This document shows positions 18,924 to 28,635 of a DNA stretch of 64,000 bases, piece by piece. A model generated the notes under the pieces. The model was not told the DNA's origin. It did no database searches and was given only the letters and a program-made list of their open reading frames with translations. Position 1 is the first letter of the stretch. Every line of letters starts with the position of its first letter. The stretch spans positions 248,001 to 312,000 of the forward strand of contig JALDRC010000001.1 in the NCBI GenBank assembly GCA_031316115.1. Direction: 5' to 3'. A program made the position numbers and the translations under genes. Origin of the DNA: Nitrososphaeraceae archaeon (lineage in GTDB: Archaea; Thermoproteota; Nitrososphaeria; Nitrososphaerales; Nitrososphaeraceae).

Positions 18924-20273
18924 ATGAAAAGAAAATCTGTTTTAACAATAGCTGGAAGTGATCCTACTTCTGGTGCTGGAATACAAGCTGACTTGAGAAC
19001 ATTTTCTATGTTAGGAGTATATGGATGTAGCGCTATCACCACAATTACTGTACAAAATACTACGAAGATCTCAAAGGTTTTTCCTTTACCCTCAGAGCTA
19101 GTTGCTCAACAAATAGAATCAGTACTAGATGACATAAAGATTAGTTCAATCAAAATAGGAGTTATTTATGACAAAAAGATAATCTATTCGATAAATCAAA
19201 TCCTCAAGGATAAAGATATTCCAATCATAGTAGATCCTGTTTTCTTTTCATCTACAGGATTTGCATTATTAAAGTCAAATAGTTTTAATCATTATATTGA
19301 GAAAATACTTCCTTTAGCTACGATAGTTACTCCGAATTTGAAAGAGGCGGAAATTCTATCTAAAAAAAGGATCTATAATAAGAACAGTGTAATTGAATCT
19401 TTAAATGCAATCAGAACCTTGGGAGCAAAAAATGTAATTTTAAAGGGTTTGAAATTAAAAAAGAAACAAACTTCAGATGTTTTAATGGAGGAAACTAGTA
19501 CAATTTCCGAATTTACAAATCCTTGGCTACAAATTCGTGAAAATCATGGATCAGGTTGTAATTTTTCTGCTGCAATCACATCTTTCATATCTAAAGAATA
19601 TAGAGTAAAAATGGCCTGTCAAATGGCCAATGAAGTCTTACATAAATCGTTGCAGAATCCCATTAATATTGGTAAAGGATTACCTGTGATTGACCCTAAT
19701 TATAGTAATTATCTTCACTTCTTTAGATATCAAGTATTATCGGAATTAACCAAGGCAATTGAAAAATTCCAAGAAATTGAAAATGTCTGGGTATTGATTC
19801 CTGAAACCCAAACTAATTTTGTCTATGCTATTCCAGAAGCATCATCGATCAAAGACATAGCAGGAGTTAATGGGAGGATAATAAAAATTGGGAAAAAAGT
19901 CAGACCAGCCTCATATATTGAATTCGGTGTTTCAAAGCATGTCGCTTCCGGACTTTTATCCTATATGGAAATAGAACCTTCCATTAGATCTGCTATAAAT
20001 ATAAAATATGATGAAAAAATATTGGAAATATGTAAAAAGTTTCTTATTTTGTCTGAATATAATAGACATTTTGAACCAAAGAATATCAAAGAGAAGGAAG
20101 GTAATTCCATTAAATGGGGAATTAAAGAAGCTCTGTTGAAAAATAGAAATGCAAATTTGATATATCATAAAGGAGATATTGGAAAAGAGCCAATGATCAC
20201 ATTATTTGCGGATAATCCTGAGAGAATCATAAATCATGTTAAAAAAATAATTAACCTGATGGCAAGGTATTAG
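18924..20273 (+). CDS. thiDN: Bifunctional HMP(-P) kinase / thiamine phosphate synthase (ThiD-ThiN)
   Basis: The 449-residue fusion has an N-terminal ThiD kinase (about 1-260) with LTIAGSDPTSGAGIQADLRT, IVDPVFFSSTG and a late GSGCNFSAAI. The C-terminal ThiN domain (about 270-449) has KAIEKFQEIENVWVLIPE and GKKVRPASYIEFGVSKHVAS. ThiD phosphorylates hydroxymethylpyrimidine and ThiN joins it to thiazole phosphate. Together with Thi4 nearby, this covers most of archaeal thiamine assembly. Confidence 0.95.
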   Translation: MKRKSVLTIAGSDPTSGAGIQADLRTFSMLGVYGCSAITTITVQNTTKISKVFPLPSELVAQQIESVLDDIKISSIKIGVIYDKKIIYSINQILKDKDIPIIVDPVFFSSTGFALLKSNSFNHYIEKILPLATIVTPNLKEAEILSKKRIYNKNSVIESLNAIRTLGAKNVILKGLKLKKKQTSDVLMEETSTISEFTNPWLQIRENHGSGCNFSAAITSFISKEYRVKMACQMANEVLHKSLQNPINIGKGLPVIDPNYSNYLHFFRYQVLSELTKAIEKFQEIENVWVLIPETQTNFVYAIPEASSIKDIAGVNGRIIKIGKKVRPASYIEFGVSKHVASGLLSYMEIEPSIRSAINIKYDEKILEICKKFLILSEYNRHFEPKNIKEKEGNSIKWGIKEALLKNRNANLIYHKGDIGKEPMITLFADNPERIINHVKKIINLMARY

Positions 20274-20348
20274 TACTATTTAATTACTGTTATCTAATGA
20301 ATTAATGATTTATAAGTTAATTTTGGATAGAAATGTGGATCAAAGAAG

Positions 20349-21056
20349 ATGCAAGCTGTAATACTAGCTGGTGGTCTAGGTACTAGATTACAACCTTATA
20401 CGTTTTTCATTCCTAAACCTATGTTACCTTTGGGAAATAAACCATTATTAGAGCATCTTATAGAATGGATAGCTAATATTGGAATCATTGACGAAGTAAT
20501 TATTTGTGTTAGTTATTTACACAGATCTATCGAGGATTATTTTGAAGACGGGGCTAGATTTGGAATCAAAATATCCTATGTAAGATCTGAGAAACCACTT
20601 GCAACAGCTGGACAGTTAAAAACAGCTGAATCAGTGCTTCAGGATCGTTTTGTATGTCTTTATGGAGATTCAGTTTATGATTTCAATCTGGAAAAGATGA
20701 TAAATAACCATGTGAGATCAAATGCATTTCTTTCCATGGCACTAATGCATTACAAAACACGATTAAAATACGGATTTATTGAAATTAGAAAAAGCAATAA
20801 AAATGTAACTGAGTGGAGAGAAAAACCAGAGGTAGGTGGTTTAATAAATATAGGATGTTACATTATGGAAAAGGATTTTTTAAAACTAATACCAAGACAT
20901 AGTACTATAGGTATGGATAAGATTGTAGAAAAAGCAATAAAAATGAAAAGACTAGTAAAAGCATTTACCATCGAATCTGGATTCATAGATATAGGAGATA
21001 AAAGATCATATTTAGAAGCATACAAGGAATATACTAAAAAATTAGGAAAAATATGA
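20349..21056 (+). CDS. Sugar-1-phosphate nucleotidyltransferase
   Basis: The 235-residue protein carries the nucleotide-binding signature LAGGLGTRLQPYTFFIPKPM and a YGDS metal site. It also has the EWREKPEVGG sugar-binding loop and a FIDIGD motif. It activates a hexose phosphate to an NDP-sugar for surface polysaccharide or glycoprotein synthesis. Glucose-1-P thymidylyl- and mannose-1-P guanylyltransferases share these motifs and cannot be separated here. It lacks the C-terminal beta-helix acyltransferase domain. Confidence 0.9.
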   Translation: MQAVILAGGLGTRLQPYTFFIPKPMLPLGNKPLLEHLIEWIANIGIIDEVIICVSYLHRSIEDYFEDGARFGIKISYVRSEKPLATAGQLKTAESVLQDRFVCLYGDSVYDFNLEKMINNHVRSNAFLSMALMHYKTRLKYGFIEIRKSNKNVTEWREKPEVGGLINIGCYIMEKDFLKLIPRHSTIGMDKIVEKAIKMKRLVKAFTIESGFIDIGDKRSYLEAYKEYTKKLGKI

Positions 21057-21183
21057 TATTTTTAAAGACTTAAACCGTTTTATTTGTTAATTCCCTATAA
21101 TTTTTGTAACCCATAATTCTAAAAAAGAATTAATAGATCAAGTACATGATCATAAGAAGATTTAATTGGATTGATTGATATTC

Positions 21184-21528
21184 ATGAACAGTGACACCTC
21201 TATCAAGGACTCACAAAGAAAAACCCACTTCTGCGTAAGAAAAATGTATTATCAAGGATCTTTAATGATAAACATATGTGACGAGGAACTTTTAGGAAAA
21301 AGAATATCTAATGGATCCATAAATATGGATATTAGACAAGAGTTTTTTATTGAAGTGATGGATGAAACACAGATACGAGATCTTTTACATAAGTCATCAA
21401 TAACCAATCTAATTGGAAATAGAGTAATACAAAAGACTTTAGATTGGAAACTAGCTAAGAAAGAAAGTATAAAAACAATTTCAAATATTCCTTTTTTAAT
21501 GATTTATAAATTTACTAAGGACTATTAA
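21184..21528 (+). CDS. DUF424 family protein
   Basis: The 114-residue protein has the DUF424 pattern: KMYYQGSLMINICDEELLGK, then NGSINMDIRQEFF, and ITNLIGNRVIQK. This small archaeal family is often encoded near translation or RNA genes, which fits the KH-protein gene 52 bp downstream. Its biochemical function is unknown. An ATG at 21184 is preferred over a TTG nine bases upstream because it gives the usual N-terminal length. Confidence 0.82.
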   Translation: MNSDTSIKDSQRKTHFCVRKMYYQGSLMINICDEELLGKRISNGSINMDIRQEFFIEVMDETQIRDLLHKSSITNLIGNRVIQKTLDWKLAKKESIKTISNIPFLMIYKFTKDY

Positions 21529-21580
21529 TTTAACTGCTTTTCAAGTCAATATTTAAAAGAATCTCAATTTCAAAAATACA

Positions 21581-22153
21581 TTGGAGACCAAATTATTGAA
21601 CTATCAAAGGAGTATTAGGATTCCAAAAGATCGAGTAGGAGTGATTATTGGTAAAAATGGAAATATAAAACAAGAAATCGAAAAAAAATTTAAAATTGAT
21701 ATTTCCATAGATAGTGATTATGGTGATGTGACATTAAGTTCACAAGTAAATAATTATGATATTTTGGACTTAAATAAAGCCGCAGAAATTGTTCACGCTA
21801 TTTCGAAGGGTTTTTCACCAGAACGTGCTTTTGACTTGATTAGTGATGACAATATTTTGGAGATCATTGATATCAGAAGTTTTGCTGGAAAATCAGATAA
21901 TAAATTGATAAGAATAAAGAGTAGATTAATAGGAGAACGAGGTAAATCGCGCAGAACACTCGAAGAGTTAACAGGTACTTATATTTCGATTTATGGACAC
22001 AATGTAAGTATTATAGGATTGCCTGAACAAATAAGTCTAGCTTCTAAAGCAATAACTATGCTTTGTATAGGGAAATCACATAAATTCGTCTATGAATTTC
22101 TTCAAAAGATAAAACGGAAATCAAAGTTGGAACGAATGAAATTATGGGAATAG
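21581..22153 (+). CDS. KH-domain RNA-binding protein, Dim2/Pno1-like
   Basis: The 190-residue protein has two KH domains. The first has RVGVIIGKNGNIKQEIEKKF with the GxxG loop. The second has RLIGERGKSRRTLEELTG, and the two flank an AISKGFSPERAFDLI linker. This is the architecture of archaeal Dim2/Pno1, which binds the 3' end of pre-16S rRNA during small-subunit maturation. The start is TTG. It is probably cotranscribed with the DUF424 gene. Confidence 0.9.
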   Translation: METKLLNYQRSIRIPKDRVGVIIGKNGNIKQEIEKKFKIDISIDSDYGDVTLSSQVNNYDILDLNKAAEIVHAISKGFSPERAFDLISDDNILEIIDIRSFAGKSDNKLIRIKSRLIGERGKSRRTLEELTGTYISIYGHNVSIIGLPEQISLASKAITMLCIGKSHKFVYEFLQKIKRKSKLERMKLWE

Positions 22154-22619
22154 ACAATAGAATATAATGTAATATATTTACTAACAATAAATGGTCTTTT
22201 GCATAATTTAGAAACCTGATATTTTGCATACTTTCATAACCAAGTTAATCGTTAGAGCACGATAGATCATCCATAAAAGAATGATTATATCAAGCAGAAG
22301 CCTGACGTTTCCTGGCATCATATTTTACATGGTAATTCCATGTTGTCATCCACTGTTATTATGATCTTATTAAAGGTAATAGTCATACCCATGATAGAAA
22401 AAGGTTCAAATATTAAGTTTCGGGTTCTTAAATATTGAGCAACCATGATATCTCACATTGACCATGAAAGATTTTGTATTTTACATTCTGCCGAGATAGA
22501 ATTTGTCAATAAGTGTGATATACGACAACAAAAGAATTAGGGATATCCAACCCTTCAAAGAAATATCTTTGTAATGATTAACTATTTAATTAATTAAAAT
22601 CAATTTATAAAAAATAAAA
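22154..22619. other. Intergenic region between convergent genes, one short hairpin
   Basis: No gene was recognised in 466 bp. A perfect 6-bp hairpin, ACATGG-TAATT-CCATGT, lies at 22327-22343. A GGTTCAAAT string near 22411 looks like a tRNA B box, but no acceptor or T-stem pairs with it. An ncRNA is possible but not supported. Confidence 0.35.
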
Positions 22620-23189
22620 TCATTCTCTGTTTTTATAACCCCATCTTTGAAACATAGTATGAGGTATATCAAACTGATCCAATACTTTTCCTACTAGATG
22701 GGAAACTAGATCATCTATCGTAGATGGTTTTGAATAAAAACCTGGCATAGAAGGTAGTACGATTACATCCATCTTGGATAGTTTTAACATATTTTCCAGA
22801 TGAATAGTAGATAGAGGAGTTTCTCTTGGGACAATAACTAAGCGTCTATGCTCTTTTATGCAAACGCTTGCAGATCTTGAAATAAGATTATCATCTTGAC
22901 CATGAGCTATACTTGATAGAGTTTTCATGCTACACGGTATGATCACCATACCATCTGTTTTAAAAGAACCACTAGATATCGATGCAGCCATATTCTTGTT
23001 ATCATAATGAAATGTGGCCAGAGACTTTACTATGTTTGGATCGGTGTTAGTTTCAATTTTGATTGTATTTGAACCCCATTCACTAATAATAAGATGTGTT
23101 TCTAAATCTAATTGACTAAGATAATTTAATAATTTAATTCCATAAATTACTCCTGAACTTCCAGTTATTGCAACAACAAGTTTTTTCAC
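22620..23189 (-). CDS. ubiX: Flavin prenyltransferase UbiX
   Basis: The 189-residue protein matches UbiX/Pad1. It has VAITGSSGVIYGIKLL at the N-terminus, PCSMKTLSSIAHGQDDNLIS, the RLVIVPRETPLSTIHLENML active region and VGKVLDQFDI at the end. It prenylates FMN to prenyl-FMN, the cofactor of UbiD-type decarboxylases. The start is ATG at 23189. No ubiD is visible in this window. Confidence 0.95.
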   Translation of the reverse strand: MKKLVVAITGSSGVIYGIKLLNYLSQLDLETHLIISEWGSNTIKIETNTDPNIVKSLATFHYDNKNMAASISSGSFKTDGMVIIPCSMKTLSSIAHGQDDNLISRSASVCIKEHRRLVIVPRETPLSTIHLENMLKLSKMDVIVLPSMPGFYSKPSTIDDLVSHLVGKVLDQFDIPHTMFQRWGYKNRE

Positions 23190-23432
23190 ATAAACTGATG
23201 TAAGAGTCGATGATAAGTATTTATCTTTATTAGTGGAAAAAAATTAGATTTACTTACTAATAGTGCTTTAAATTAAAAAAGGGATTAAGATGGTATCTCA
23301 GATACCCTTCTCTAGCACATAAATTTTTTATCTAATAAAATCTATTTCCTTCGAAATGAAATGAGTTATAATATCGAATTGAATTTTTCAACTAATCTTT
23401 ATAATCCTTAATAACAAAACTAAGTTCATAAG

Positions 23433-24332
23433 ATGTTAACTATTTTTGGAACAATTGCTTTAGATACAACTAGAACTCACCTAAAGACTGTCACTAGAGT
23501 CTTAGGAGGAGCTGCAACCTATGCATCCTTATCCGCTTGTAAATACTTCCCTACTAACCTTGTGGGTGTGATTGGTTCAGACTTTCCTTTACAATATATG
23601 GAAATATTAAAAAGAAATGTTGATACAAGTGGATTGATTTTTAAAGAAAATGGAAAAACATTTCACTATGATTCTTCGTTCGATGAAACCTTGACAATAA
23701 GAAGATCAAATAAAACAGAACTGAATGTAATACAAAAATTTGAACCGATAATTCCTGACGAATATATAGATTCAAAATTTATTTTTCTGGCGAACAACGA
23801 TCCAACACAAAATATCAACATTTTAAAGTTATTTAGTGATCCTAAATTGGTCATATGTGATACTATAGAATACTGGATTCATAACAAATATGATGAATTA
23901 AACAGCCTGATGAAAAATGTTAATGGGATCATAATTGATTCACAAGAAGCTAGATTAATTACTCATGAACACAATCTAATAAAGTGTGCTAGGATAATAA
24001 GAGAAATTGTTAAAGATTTTGTCATAATAAAAAAAGGTGAACATGGTTCCATGTTATTCTACCAAGATATGATTTTTTTATTGCCTGCTTTTCCAATTGA
24101 AAATGTTATAGATCCTACTGGTGCAGGAGATTGTTTTGCAGGTGGATTCCTAGGATATTTGGCAAAAAGTGGCAGAGTTAATGAAAGAATATTAAAAGAA
24201 GCCTGTATCTACGGTAATGTTATGGGGTCGTTTGCAATTCAGGACTATGGTCCAAGTAAATTAATCGATTTATCACCAGAAGAAATAGAAAACAGGGTAA
24301 AAATATACAAAGGTTTTATAGAAAATCGATAA
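23433..24332 (+). CDS. PfkB-family sugar kinase
   Basis: The 299-residue kinase has an N-terminal TRVLGGAATYASLSAC segment and the C-terminal ribokinase signature DPTGAGDCFAGGFLGYL with the catalytic Asp. The family phosphorylates sugars or nucleosides. The ligand cannot be read from the sequence. The ATG at 23433 has TTTATAAT centred about 31 nt upstream. Confidence 0.9.
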   Translation: MLTIFGTIALDTTRTHLKTVTRVLGGAATYASLSACKYFPTNLVGVIGSDFPLQYMEILKRNVDTSGLIFKENGKTFHYDSSFDETLTIRRSNKTELNVIQKFEPIIPDEYIDSKFIFLANNDPTQNINILKLFSDPKLVICDTIEYWIHNKYDELNSLMKNVNGIIIDSQEARLITHEHNLIKCARIIREIVKDFVIIKKGEHGSMLFYQDMIFLLPAFPIENVIDPTGAGDCFAGGFLGYLAKSGRVNERILKEACIYGNVMGSFAIQDYGPSKLIDLSPEEIENRVKIYKGFIENR

Positions 24333-24708
24333 ATTGGTAAATCGAATAGATTTATGGATTGCTAAAAATAAACTGTTAATATTGAAGCGATCTATGATAT
24401 TATTTTGCTAGTGACACTCATCTTTGTGAATTTTATGATAATTACTATAATTAAAAAGAACCTATTGATATGATTCAATATAATTTAGATTTAACTCGAA
24501 TAATTAGTTGTTTATTTGGAATGTAAATTACAAAATCGAAGAAAAATACTACACCTATTCATTGTAAATATAATATATTTTACTTGTCTAATTTATTTCG
24601 AAATGTGTCTTTATTGTAAAATGGTTACAAATTTAAAGTATATTGGTATATATACGATTAATATTTATCGTTTCAGGTATATTTAAAAACACAATATTAT
24701 TCATAGTA

Positions 24709-24801
24709 ATGACTCGACCAATTCCGAAACTTATGTGGTATTACAATTATCGTCAAAATAACTGTAAAATAATTTACCTAGCCAAAAAAGAACCACAATA
24801 A
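24709..24801 (+). CDS. Possible 30-aa leaderless small protein
   Basis: The ATG at 24709 opens a 30-codon frame, MTRPIPKLMWYYNYRQNNCK followed by IIYLAKKEPQ. A TATATTTAA box is centred 27 nt upstream, the spacing seen for confirmed genes here. The peptide is basic and aromatic-rich. Short frames arise easily by chance, so only the promoter spacing supports it. Confidence 0.3.
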   Translation: MTRPIPKLMWYYNYRQNNCKIIYLAKKEPQ

Positions 24802-24822
24802 TGTTATCACAAGAAAATTCTT

Positions 24823-24909
24823 TTGAGAAAAAAGTCTCGAGGTAAAGCAATACATAAGGTAATGGGAAGTTTTAGTATAGTATTAGTTGCAACAACGGTT
24901 TTGTTATAG
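24823..24909 (+). CDS. Possible truncated signal-peptide-like small ORF
   Basis: A 28-codon TTG frame encodes RKKSRGKAIHKVMG followed by a hydrophobic SFSIVLVATTVLL. This looks like the N-terminal region of a thaumarchaeal exported protein that stops right after the hydrophobic core. It may be a gene remnant. Evidence is weak. Confidence 0.25.
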   Translation: MRKKSRGKAIHKVMGSFSIVLVATTVLL

Positions 24910-25124
24910 AGCTTAATATGTAGATTCTAAAGTAATTATATAGTAAATTAGGTCGATTGTAATATAGGAGTAGTCATATATTTTTATTGAGATACAAGAT
25001 TGAGAAACGAAATCTAGCATACTAAAAATTTTTTCATAAAATTAAATTAGATGTGTTTCAAAATAACGGTTTTATGGGTTTTCCATATTATTTGAATTTT
25101 GGTTTATAAATTCTAAATGTTAAG

Positions 25125-25946
25125 TTAGATGGAAAGAGATGAGATTTTTTTATATTGAAATCCTTTACAGTCTCTTATTTTATCTAAGAGATTTCTCGTG
25201 GTTTTGACAGGGGAAGAAGAATTTATTATATATCGACCAATGATTAAATAATCTGCTCCTGAGTTAATAACGGAAGTAATATCGCCACCTTGAGTTATTA
25301 ATCCTGGTGAGTAAATTGGAATTTTGCTACCTAGACTCGATATTTCCTTGATAATTTCTGTTCGAGTGCCTCCTATAATAAATCCATCGGCACTACAGGA
25401 TTTTCCGTAATTATAAAGGATTCGATATAATGGTATAATTTCTTTCTCATTGGACTTGTGGTTGGAAGAATTTGAATCACTAACAATTTTTAAACCATAA
25501 CCGTCCATCGCACCAGGATGACTCATATATAAAAGAGTTAGTACACCAAAATCTTTTGCATGTGCATATTCTATAAGTGATTTTGTTTCTGAAATACCAA
25601 TAAACGGATTAACTATTACTGCATCAAAATTTAAATCACCTAATTTATTAATTGTGATATTATTTGTATTTCCTATATCATTTAGTTTTATATCTGCAAT
25701 TACAGAGATATTCTTTTCTTTAGCAAAATTATTTAAACTTAGAATTTCTTTTCTTGATAATGATAAGAGTAAATGAAAGTTAATTTTTATTCCACAGATA
25801 TAATCTCCTATTTCAGCTATCAGATCATATGATTTTTGAAATAAAATATCATTAAAATAATCCAAATCTAACGCAAGGATCAATGGAGATTTTTTTTTTA
25901 TAGCCGAATCATGTATTTTGTACTTATAATAAGGATACTTAATCAT
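25125..25946 (-). CDS. pyrF: Orotidine 5'-phosphate decarboxylase
   Basis: The 273-residue TIM-barrel protein has the catalytic DxKxxD tetrad region ADIKLNDIGNT (D85, K87, D90). It also has LILALDLDY at strand 1, VLTLLYMSHPGAMDGYG in the phosphate loop region and a late IGRYI. It makes UMP in pyrimidine synthesis. It overlaps the upstream hypothetical gene by 8 bp, indicating an operon. carAB for the same pathway lies 12 kb away. Confidence 0.93.
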   Translation of the reverse strand: MIKYPYYKYKIHDSAIKKKSPLILALDLDYFNDILFQKSYDLIAEIGDYICGIKINFHLLLSLSRKEILSLNNFAKEKNISVIADIKLNDIGNTNNITINKLGDLNFDAVIVNPFIGISETKSLIEYAHAKDFGVLTLLYMSHPGAMDGYGLKIVSDSNSSNHKSNEKEIIPLYRILYNYGKSCSADGFIIGGTRTEIIKEISSLGSKIPIYSPGLITQGGDITSVINSGADYLIIGRYIINSSSPVKTTRNLLDKIRDCKGFQYKKISSLSI

Positions 25947-26649
25947 CAGTAATCACAAGTGGATGCTCGTTCATAAGTCTTATAACTTTAAGATAAATAT
26001 ATCCATGCTCCTCGATATTGTTAGTAAATACTGGTCTTTCTAATTTCTGGCTGGAGTATTTTAGAAATCTCCCTGGTTCATAATCTATATCGAGATAATA
26101 ATAATATGTTAAATTATCATTATCCAAAAAATTTAATGAAGTACCTAAAGAATATCTTTGACTTTTCTTGTCTTTAAATACAAAAATCGGCAATGGTGGT
26201 TCATCGTATATGGTTTTATAAGCAGCTACCTTCACAAGACTCGATAGATCGCGTAATTTTATCTTTGTATAGCTGAGCTTTTTACTTTTTCTAGAGCTCT
26301 TTTCCATGATTGAAGGGAGTTTTTCTATGTTAATGATTGGTGAATATACATAAAGTGTGTTAGATGCAGTCTCTACTGGCATAACAGTTTCAAATGATGT
26401 AGTACACCTGTAGGCAAGATACTGATAGGAAGAAGATTGAGTTACAGGAGATTCTCCTTGTTGTTCTGGAGATCTCACATAATAAATAAGAGGAATTCCG
26501 TTTACGAATTCTGTTTGAACTGAAAATATGTTGGCACCTTTGAAATTAGTAGAAAAAGAGGGTAATGGAGAACGTTCCAATGCACAAACTAACCTCCCAA
26601 AATTGTTTAAATCGATTAATTCAATATAAAATGGTGATTTTAATTCCAA
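25939..26649 (-). CDS. Conserved hypothetical protein upstream of pyrF
   Basis: I do not recognise this 236-residue protein. It has no membrane helix or signal peptide and appears as a beta-rich N-terminal half (FKGANIFSVQTEFVNGIPLI) followed by a basic stretch (SSRKSKKLSYTKIKLRDLSS) and a tyrosine-rich segment (NLTYYYYLDIDYEPGRFLKY). Its stop overlaps pyrF by 8 bp, so the two are likely coexpressed. No metal or nucleotide motif is evident. Confidence 0.75.
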   Translation of the reverse strand: MELKSPFYIELIDLNNFGRLVCALERSPLPSFSTNFKGANIFSVQTEFVNGIPLIYYVRSPEQQGESPVTQSSSYQYLAYRCTTSFETVMPVETASNTLYVYSPIINIEKLPSIMEKSSRKSKKLSYTKIKLRDLSSLVKVAAYKTIYDEPPLPIFVFKDKKSQRYSLGTSLNFLDNDNLTYYYYLDIDYEPGRFLKYSSQKLERPVFTNNIEEHGYIYLKVIRLMNEHPLVITDD

Positions 26650-27055
26650 GCAAATATCCTCAAAGGATAAGGTAATTAATATTTATGGTAAAATTAAGGA
26701 TTATAGTTAGTAAATCAAATTTGAACTATGATAAACCTTGCTATTGGATCTAAGCTACTGAAAATCTATTAAATTTTTCCAGATCAAATTCTTCCAGTTC
26801 ATGGATACTGATAATTAAGCTATTGTTTGCATGATACCCTGTTTTCAGAGAATAGAGATAATAGCGATTTACAGAAATCAAGTCTATTTGATACTATTTA
26901 ATGAATCCAAGTTCCTAACTTGATCAATGAAAGTCTAAATCAGTCTAAAATGTTAACGATTCAAGAATTGGAAAATATTCTGTTTAAATTATTTGATATG
27001 TTTTAAGAATGAGAGCATAAATCCAATGAGTTCATAATAAAATAGGATTTATATT
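26650..27055. other. Divergent intergenic region
   Basis: The 406 bp separate two divergently read hypothetical genes and should hold both promoters. No gene, RNA or repeat was recognised. Confidence 0.4.
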
Positions 27056-27517
27056 TTGAAAGTATATAATATTAAAAACCTGAGTAGCGAAGAAACCAAC
27101 GATAAGATATGTTTTACTGTTAAAAAAGCAATCGAGTATTTAAATAAGTATTTGGAAATGTTGGATACTAATAAAATTCAAAAGTATGGAAATACAGAAG
27201 TACAATCCATAGAAAGAAATCTTTTCGAAAATGATTTTAATCTTTGGAAAGCATATAGTTGGATAGAGTACTCTATTCTTAGACTGCAACTAAAAAACGA
27301 TTTAAATGAAAATAGTTCTTTAATTTCTGATAAAAAAAAAAAGAATACCAAGAATACTGATATAAAAATGGTAATTACAATCGTGAATGAAAGATTAAAA
27401 GGGATGGATTATGATGATAAGGACATTATGATAAGCAGTTTGAGAGAAATTAGAGATGCACTTCGAGTAATATTGAAAATGACTGTTTTCAAACGAGAAA
27501 GTAACGTCTTTAGGTAA
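27056..27517 (+). CDS. Hypothetical helical protein
   Basis: The 153-residue protein is not recognised. It is charged and mostly helical, with a Lys-rich linker (DKKKKNTKNTDIK) at about 92-104 and a C-terminal helix region MDYDDKDIMISSLREIRDAL. The start is TTG. It converges on purA with 22 bp between. Confidence 0.6.
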   Translation: MKVYNIKNLSSEETNDKICFTVKKAIEYLNKYLEMLDTNKIQKYGNTEVQSIERNLFENDFNLWKAYSWIEYSILRLQLKNDLNENSSLISDKKKKNTKNTDIKMVITIVNERLKGMDYDDKDIMISSLREIRDALRVILKMTVFKRESNVFR

Positions 27518-27539
27518 CTATTATAAAAAAATTTTAATA

Positions 27540-28544
27540 TCATTTTCTGCGATCAATTATTGCATTCATTTCTGCTCCAGTACCTATAAGAACTACATCC
27601 AGTCCTAGTTCTGATTCGATATCCTCTACAAATTGAAGTGCGTTCGTGGAAAGTTTATTAAATTCTGTCACTCCTGAGATTTCCGGATACAATACATCGA
27701 GTTTAGTTAGGGCAATAGTGGTTGCACCATTAAGCCTAATCGCTTTTTTTGCCATTTTCATGTTAAAAGGAGACGATCTACGTTCTCTTCCTGTAACACT
27801 TCCATATTCTAACCATCCTTTTTTTTCAGATTCTTTTCTTTCCAACTCATTTTCTAATGGACCCCCTCCGACCCTAGTTACAAATGATTTGAATACAACT
27901 ATAACATCATCGACATTCTTTGGACCAATTCCGACATCGGCACATATCGATGATGCTGTTACATCCTTTGAAGTTACATACGGATAACTACCGTGGAATA
28001 AAGATAGAAAGGTTCCTTGTGTACCTTCAAGTAGGACATACTCTTTCTTCTCAAGATACGAATAAATCATAAGTCCTACGTCAGTAATGTATTCTTTCAG
28101 TTCCGTTCGATCCTTGGCAAGATTTAAAATCCTTAGAGCCCTATCGGAATTTGCCGGACCTGTGCCTGTACCTGTTGTTCCTATATTATTTTTTAAATAA
28201 CCTTCTGAACTATCCCTTAAAATATGTTCATTAGATATGATCCCGCAATTCGAATCAATGAAAGTTCTTTTTTGTGCATTAAATCTCTCAATTTCTTGTA
28301 ATAATATTTCAGGATTTACCAAAACGCCTGCACCAATCGCCAATTTTGTATTTTTATTCAGTACACCACTTGGTAGCATTCTAACCTTGAATGTTTTATC
28401 TCCCATTACGAATGTATGCCCTGCGTTTGGACCTACTCCTCCTCTTGCTGCGATGCTAGGATTATCTTTATTTACTAAATAAGATATAATTTTCCCTTTT
28501 CCTTCATCTCCAAAAAAACCTCCAATGATTACCCTGCAACCCAC
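27540..28544 (-). CDS. purA: Adenylosuccinate synthetase
   Basis: The 334-residue protein has FGDEGKGK at 11-18 (the IMP/GTP site), GGVGPNAGHTFV with the catalytic histidine, and EGTQGTFLSLFHGSYPYVTS. The C-terminal base-binding ALTKLDVL follows. It commits IMP to AMP. It belongs to the compact archaeal form of about 340 residues rather than the 430-residue bacterial form. Confidence 0.95.
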   Translation of the reverse strand: MGCRVIIGGFFGDEGKGKIISYLVNKDNPSIAARGGVGPNAGHTFVMGDKTFKVRMLPSGVLNKNTKLAIGAGVLVNPEILLQEIERFNAQKRTFIDSNCGIISNEHILRDSSEGYLKNNIGTTGTGTGPANSDRALRILNLAKDRTELKEYITDVGLMIYSYLEKKEYVLLEGTQGTFLSLFHGSYPYVTSKDVTASSICADVGIGPKNVDDVIVVFKSFVTRVGGGPLENELERKESEKKGWLEYGSVTGRERRSSPFNMKMAKKAIRLNGATTIALTKLDVLYPEISGVTEFNKLSTNALQFVEDIESELGLDVVLIGTGAEMNAIIDRRK

Positions 28545-28635
28545 AAATTAGTTAAAAATATTTCTATATTTAATTTATCAGTAATTCTAGTAAATACGTA
28601 ACATTTAAAAAAAATTGCAAAATATTTAAAAGTAA

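Larger units (their letters stand above)
24333..25124. other. AT-rich intergenic region with two possible short ORFs
   Basis: The 792 bp lie between convergent pfkB-type and pyrF genes. Apart from the two short frames listed separately at 24709 and 24823, no gene, repeat or RNA was recognised. Confidence 0.4.

Noticed and set aside
22241-22440. tRNA-like B box (GGTTCAAAT) in the ubiX intergenic region
   Set aside because: No T-stem, acceptor stem or A box pairs with it. Chance occurrence is more likely.
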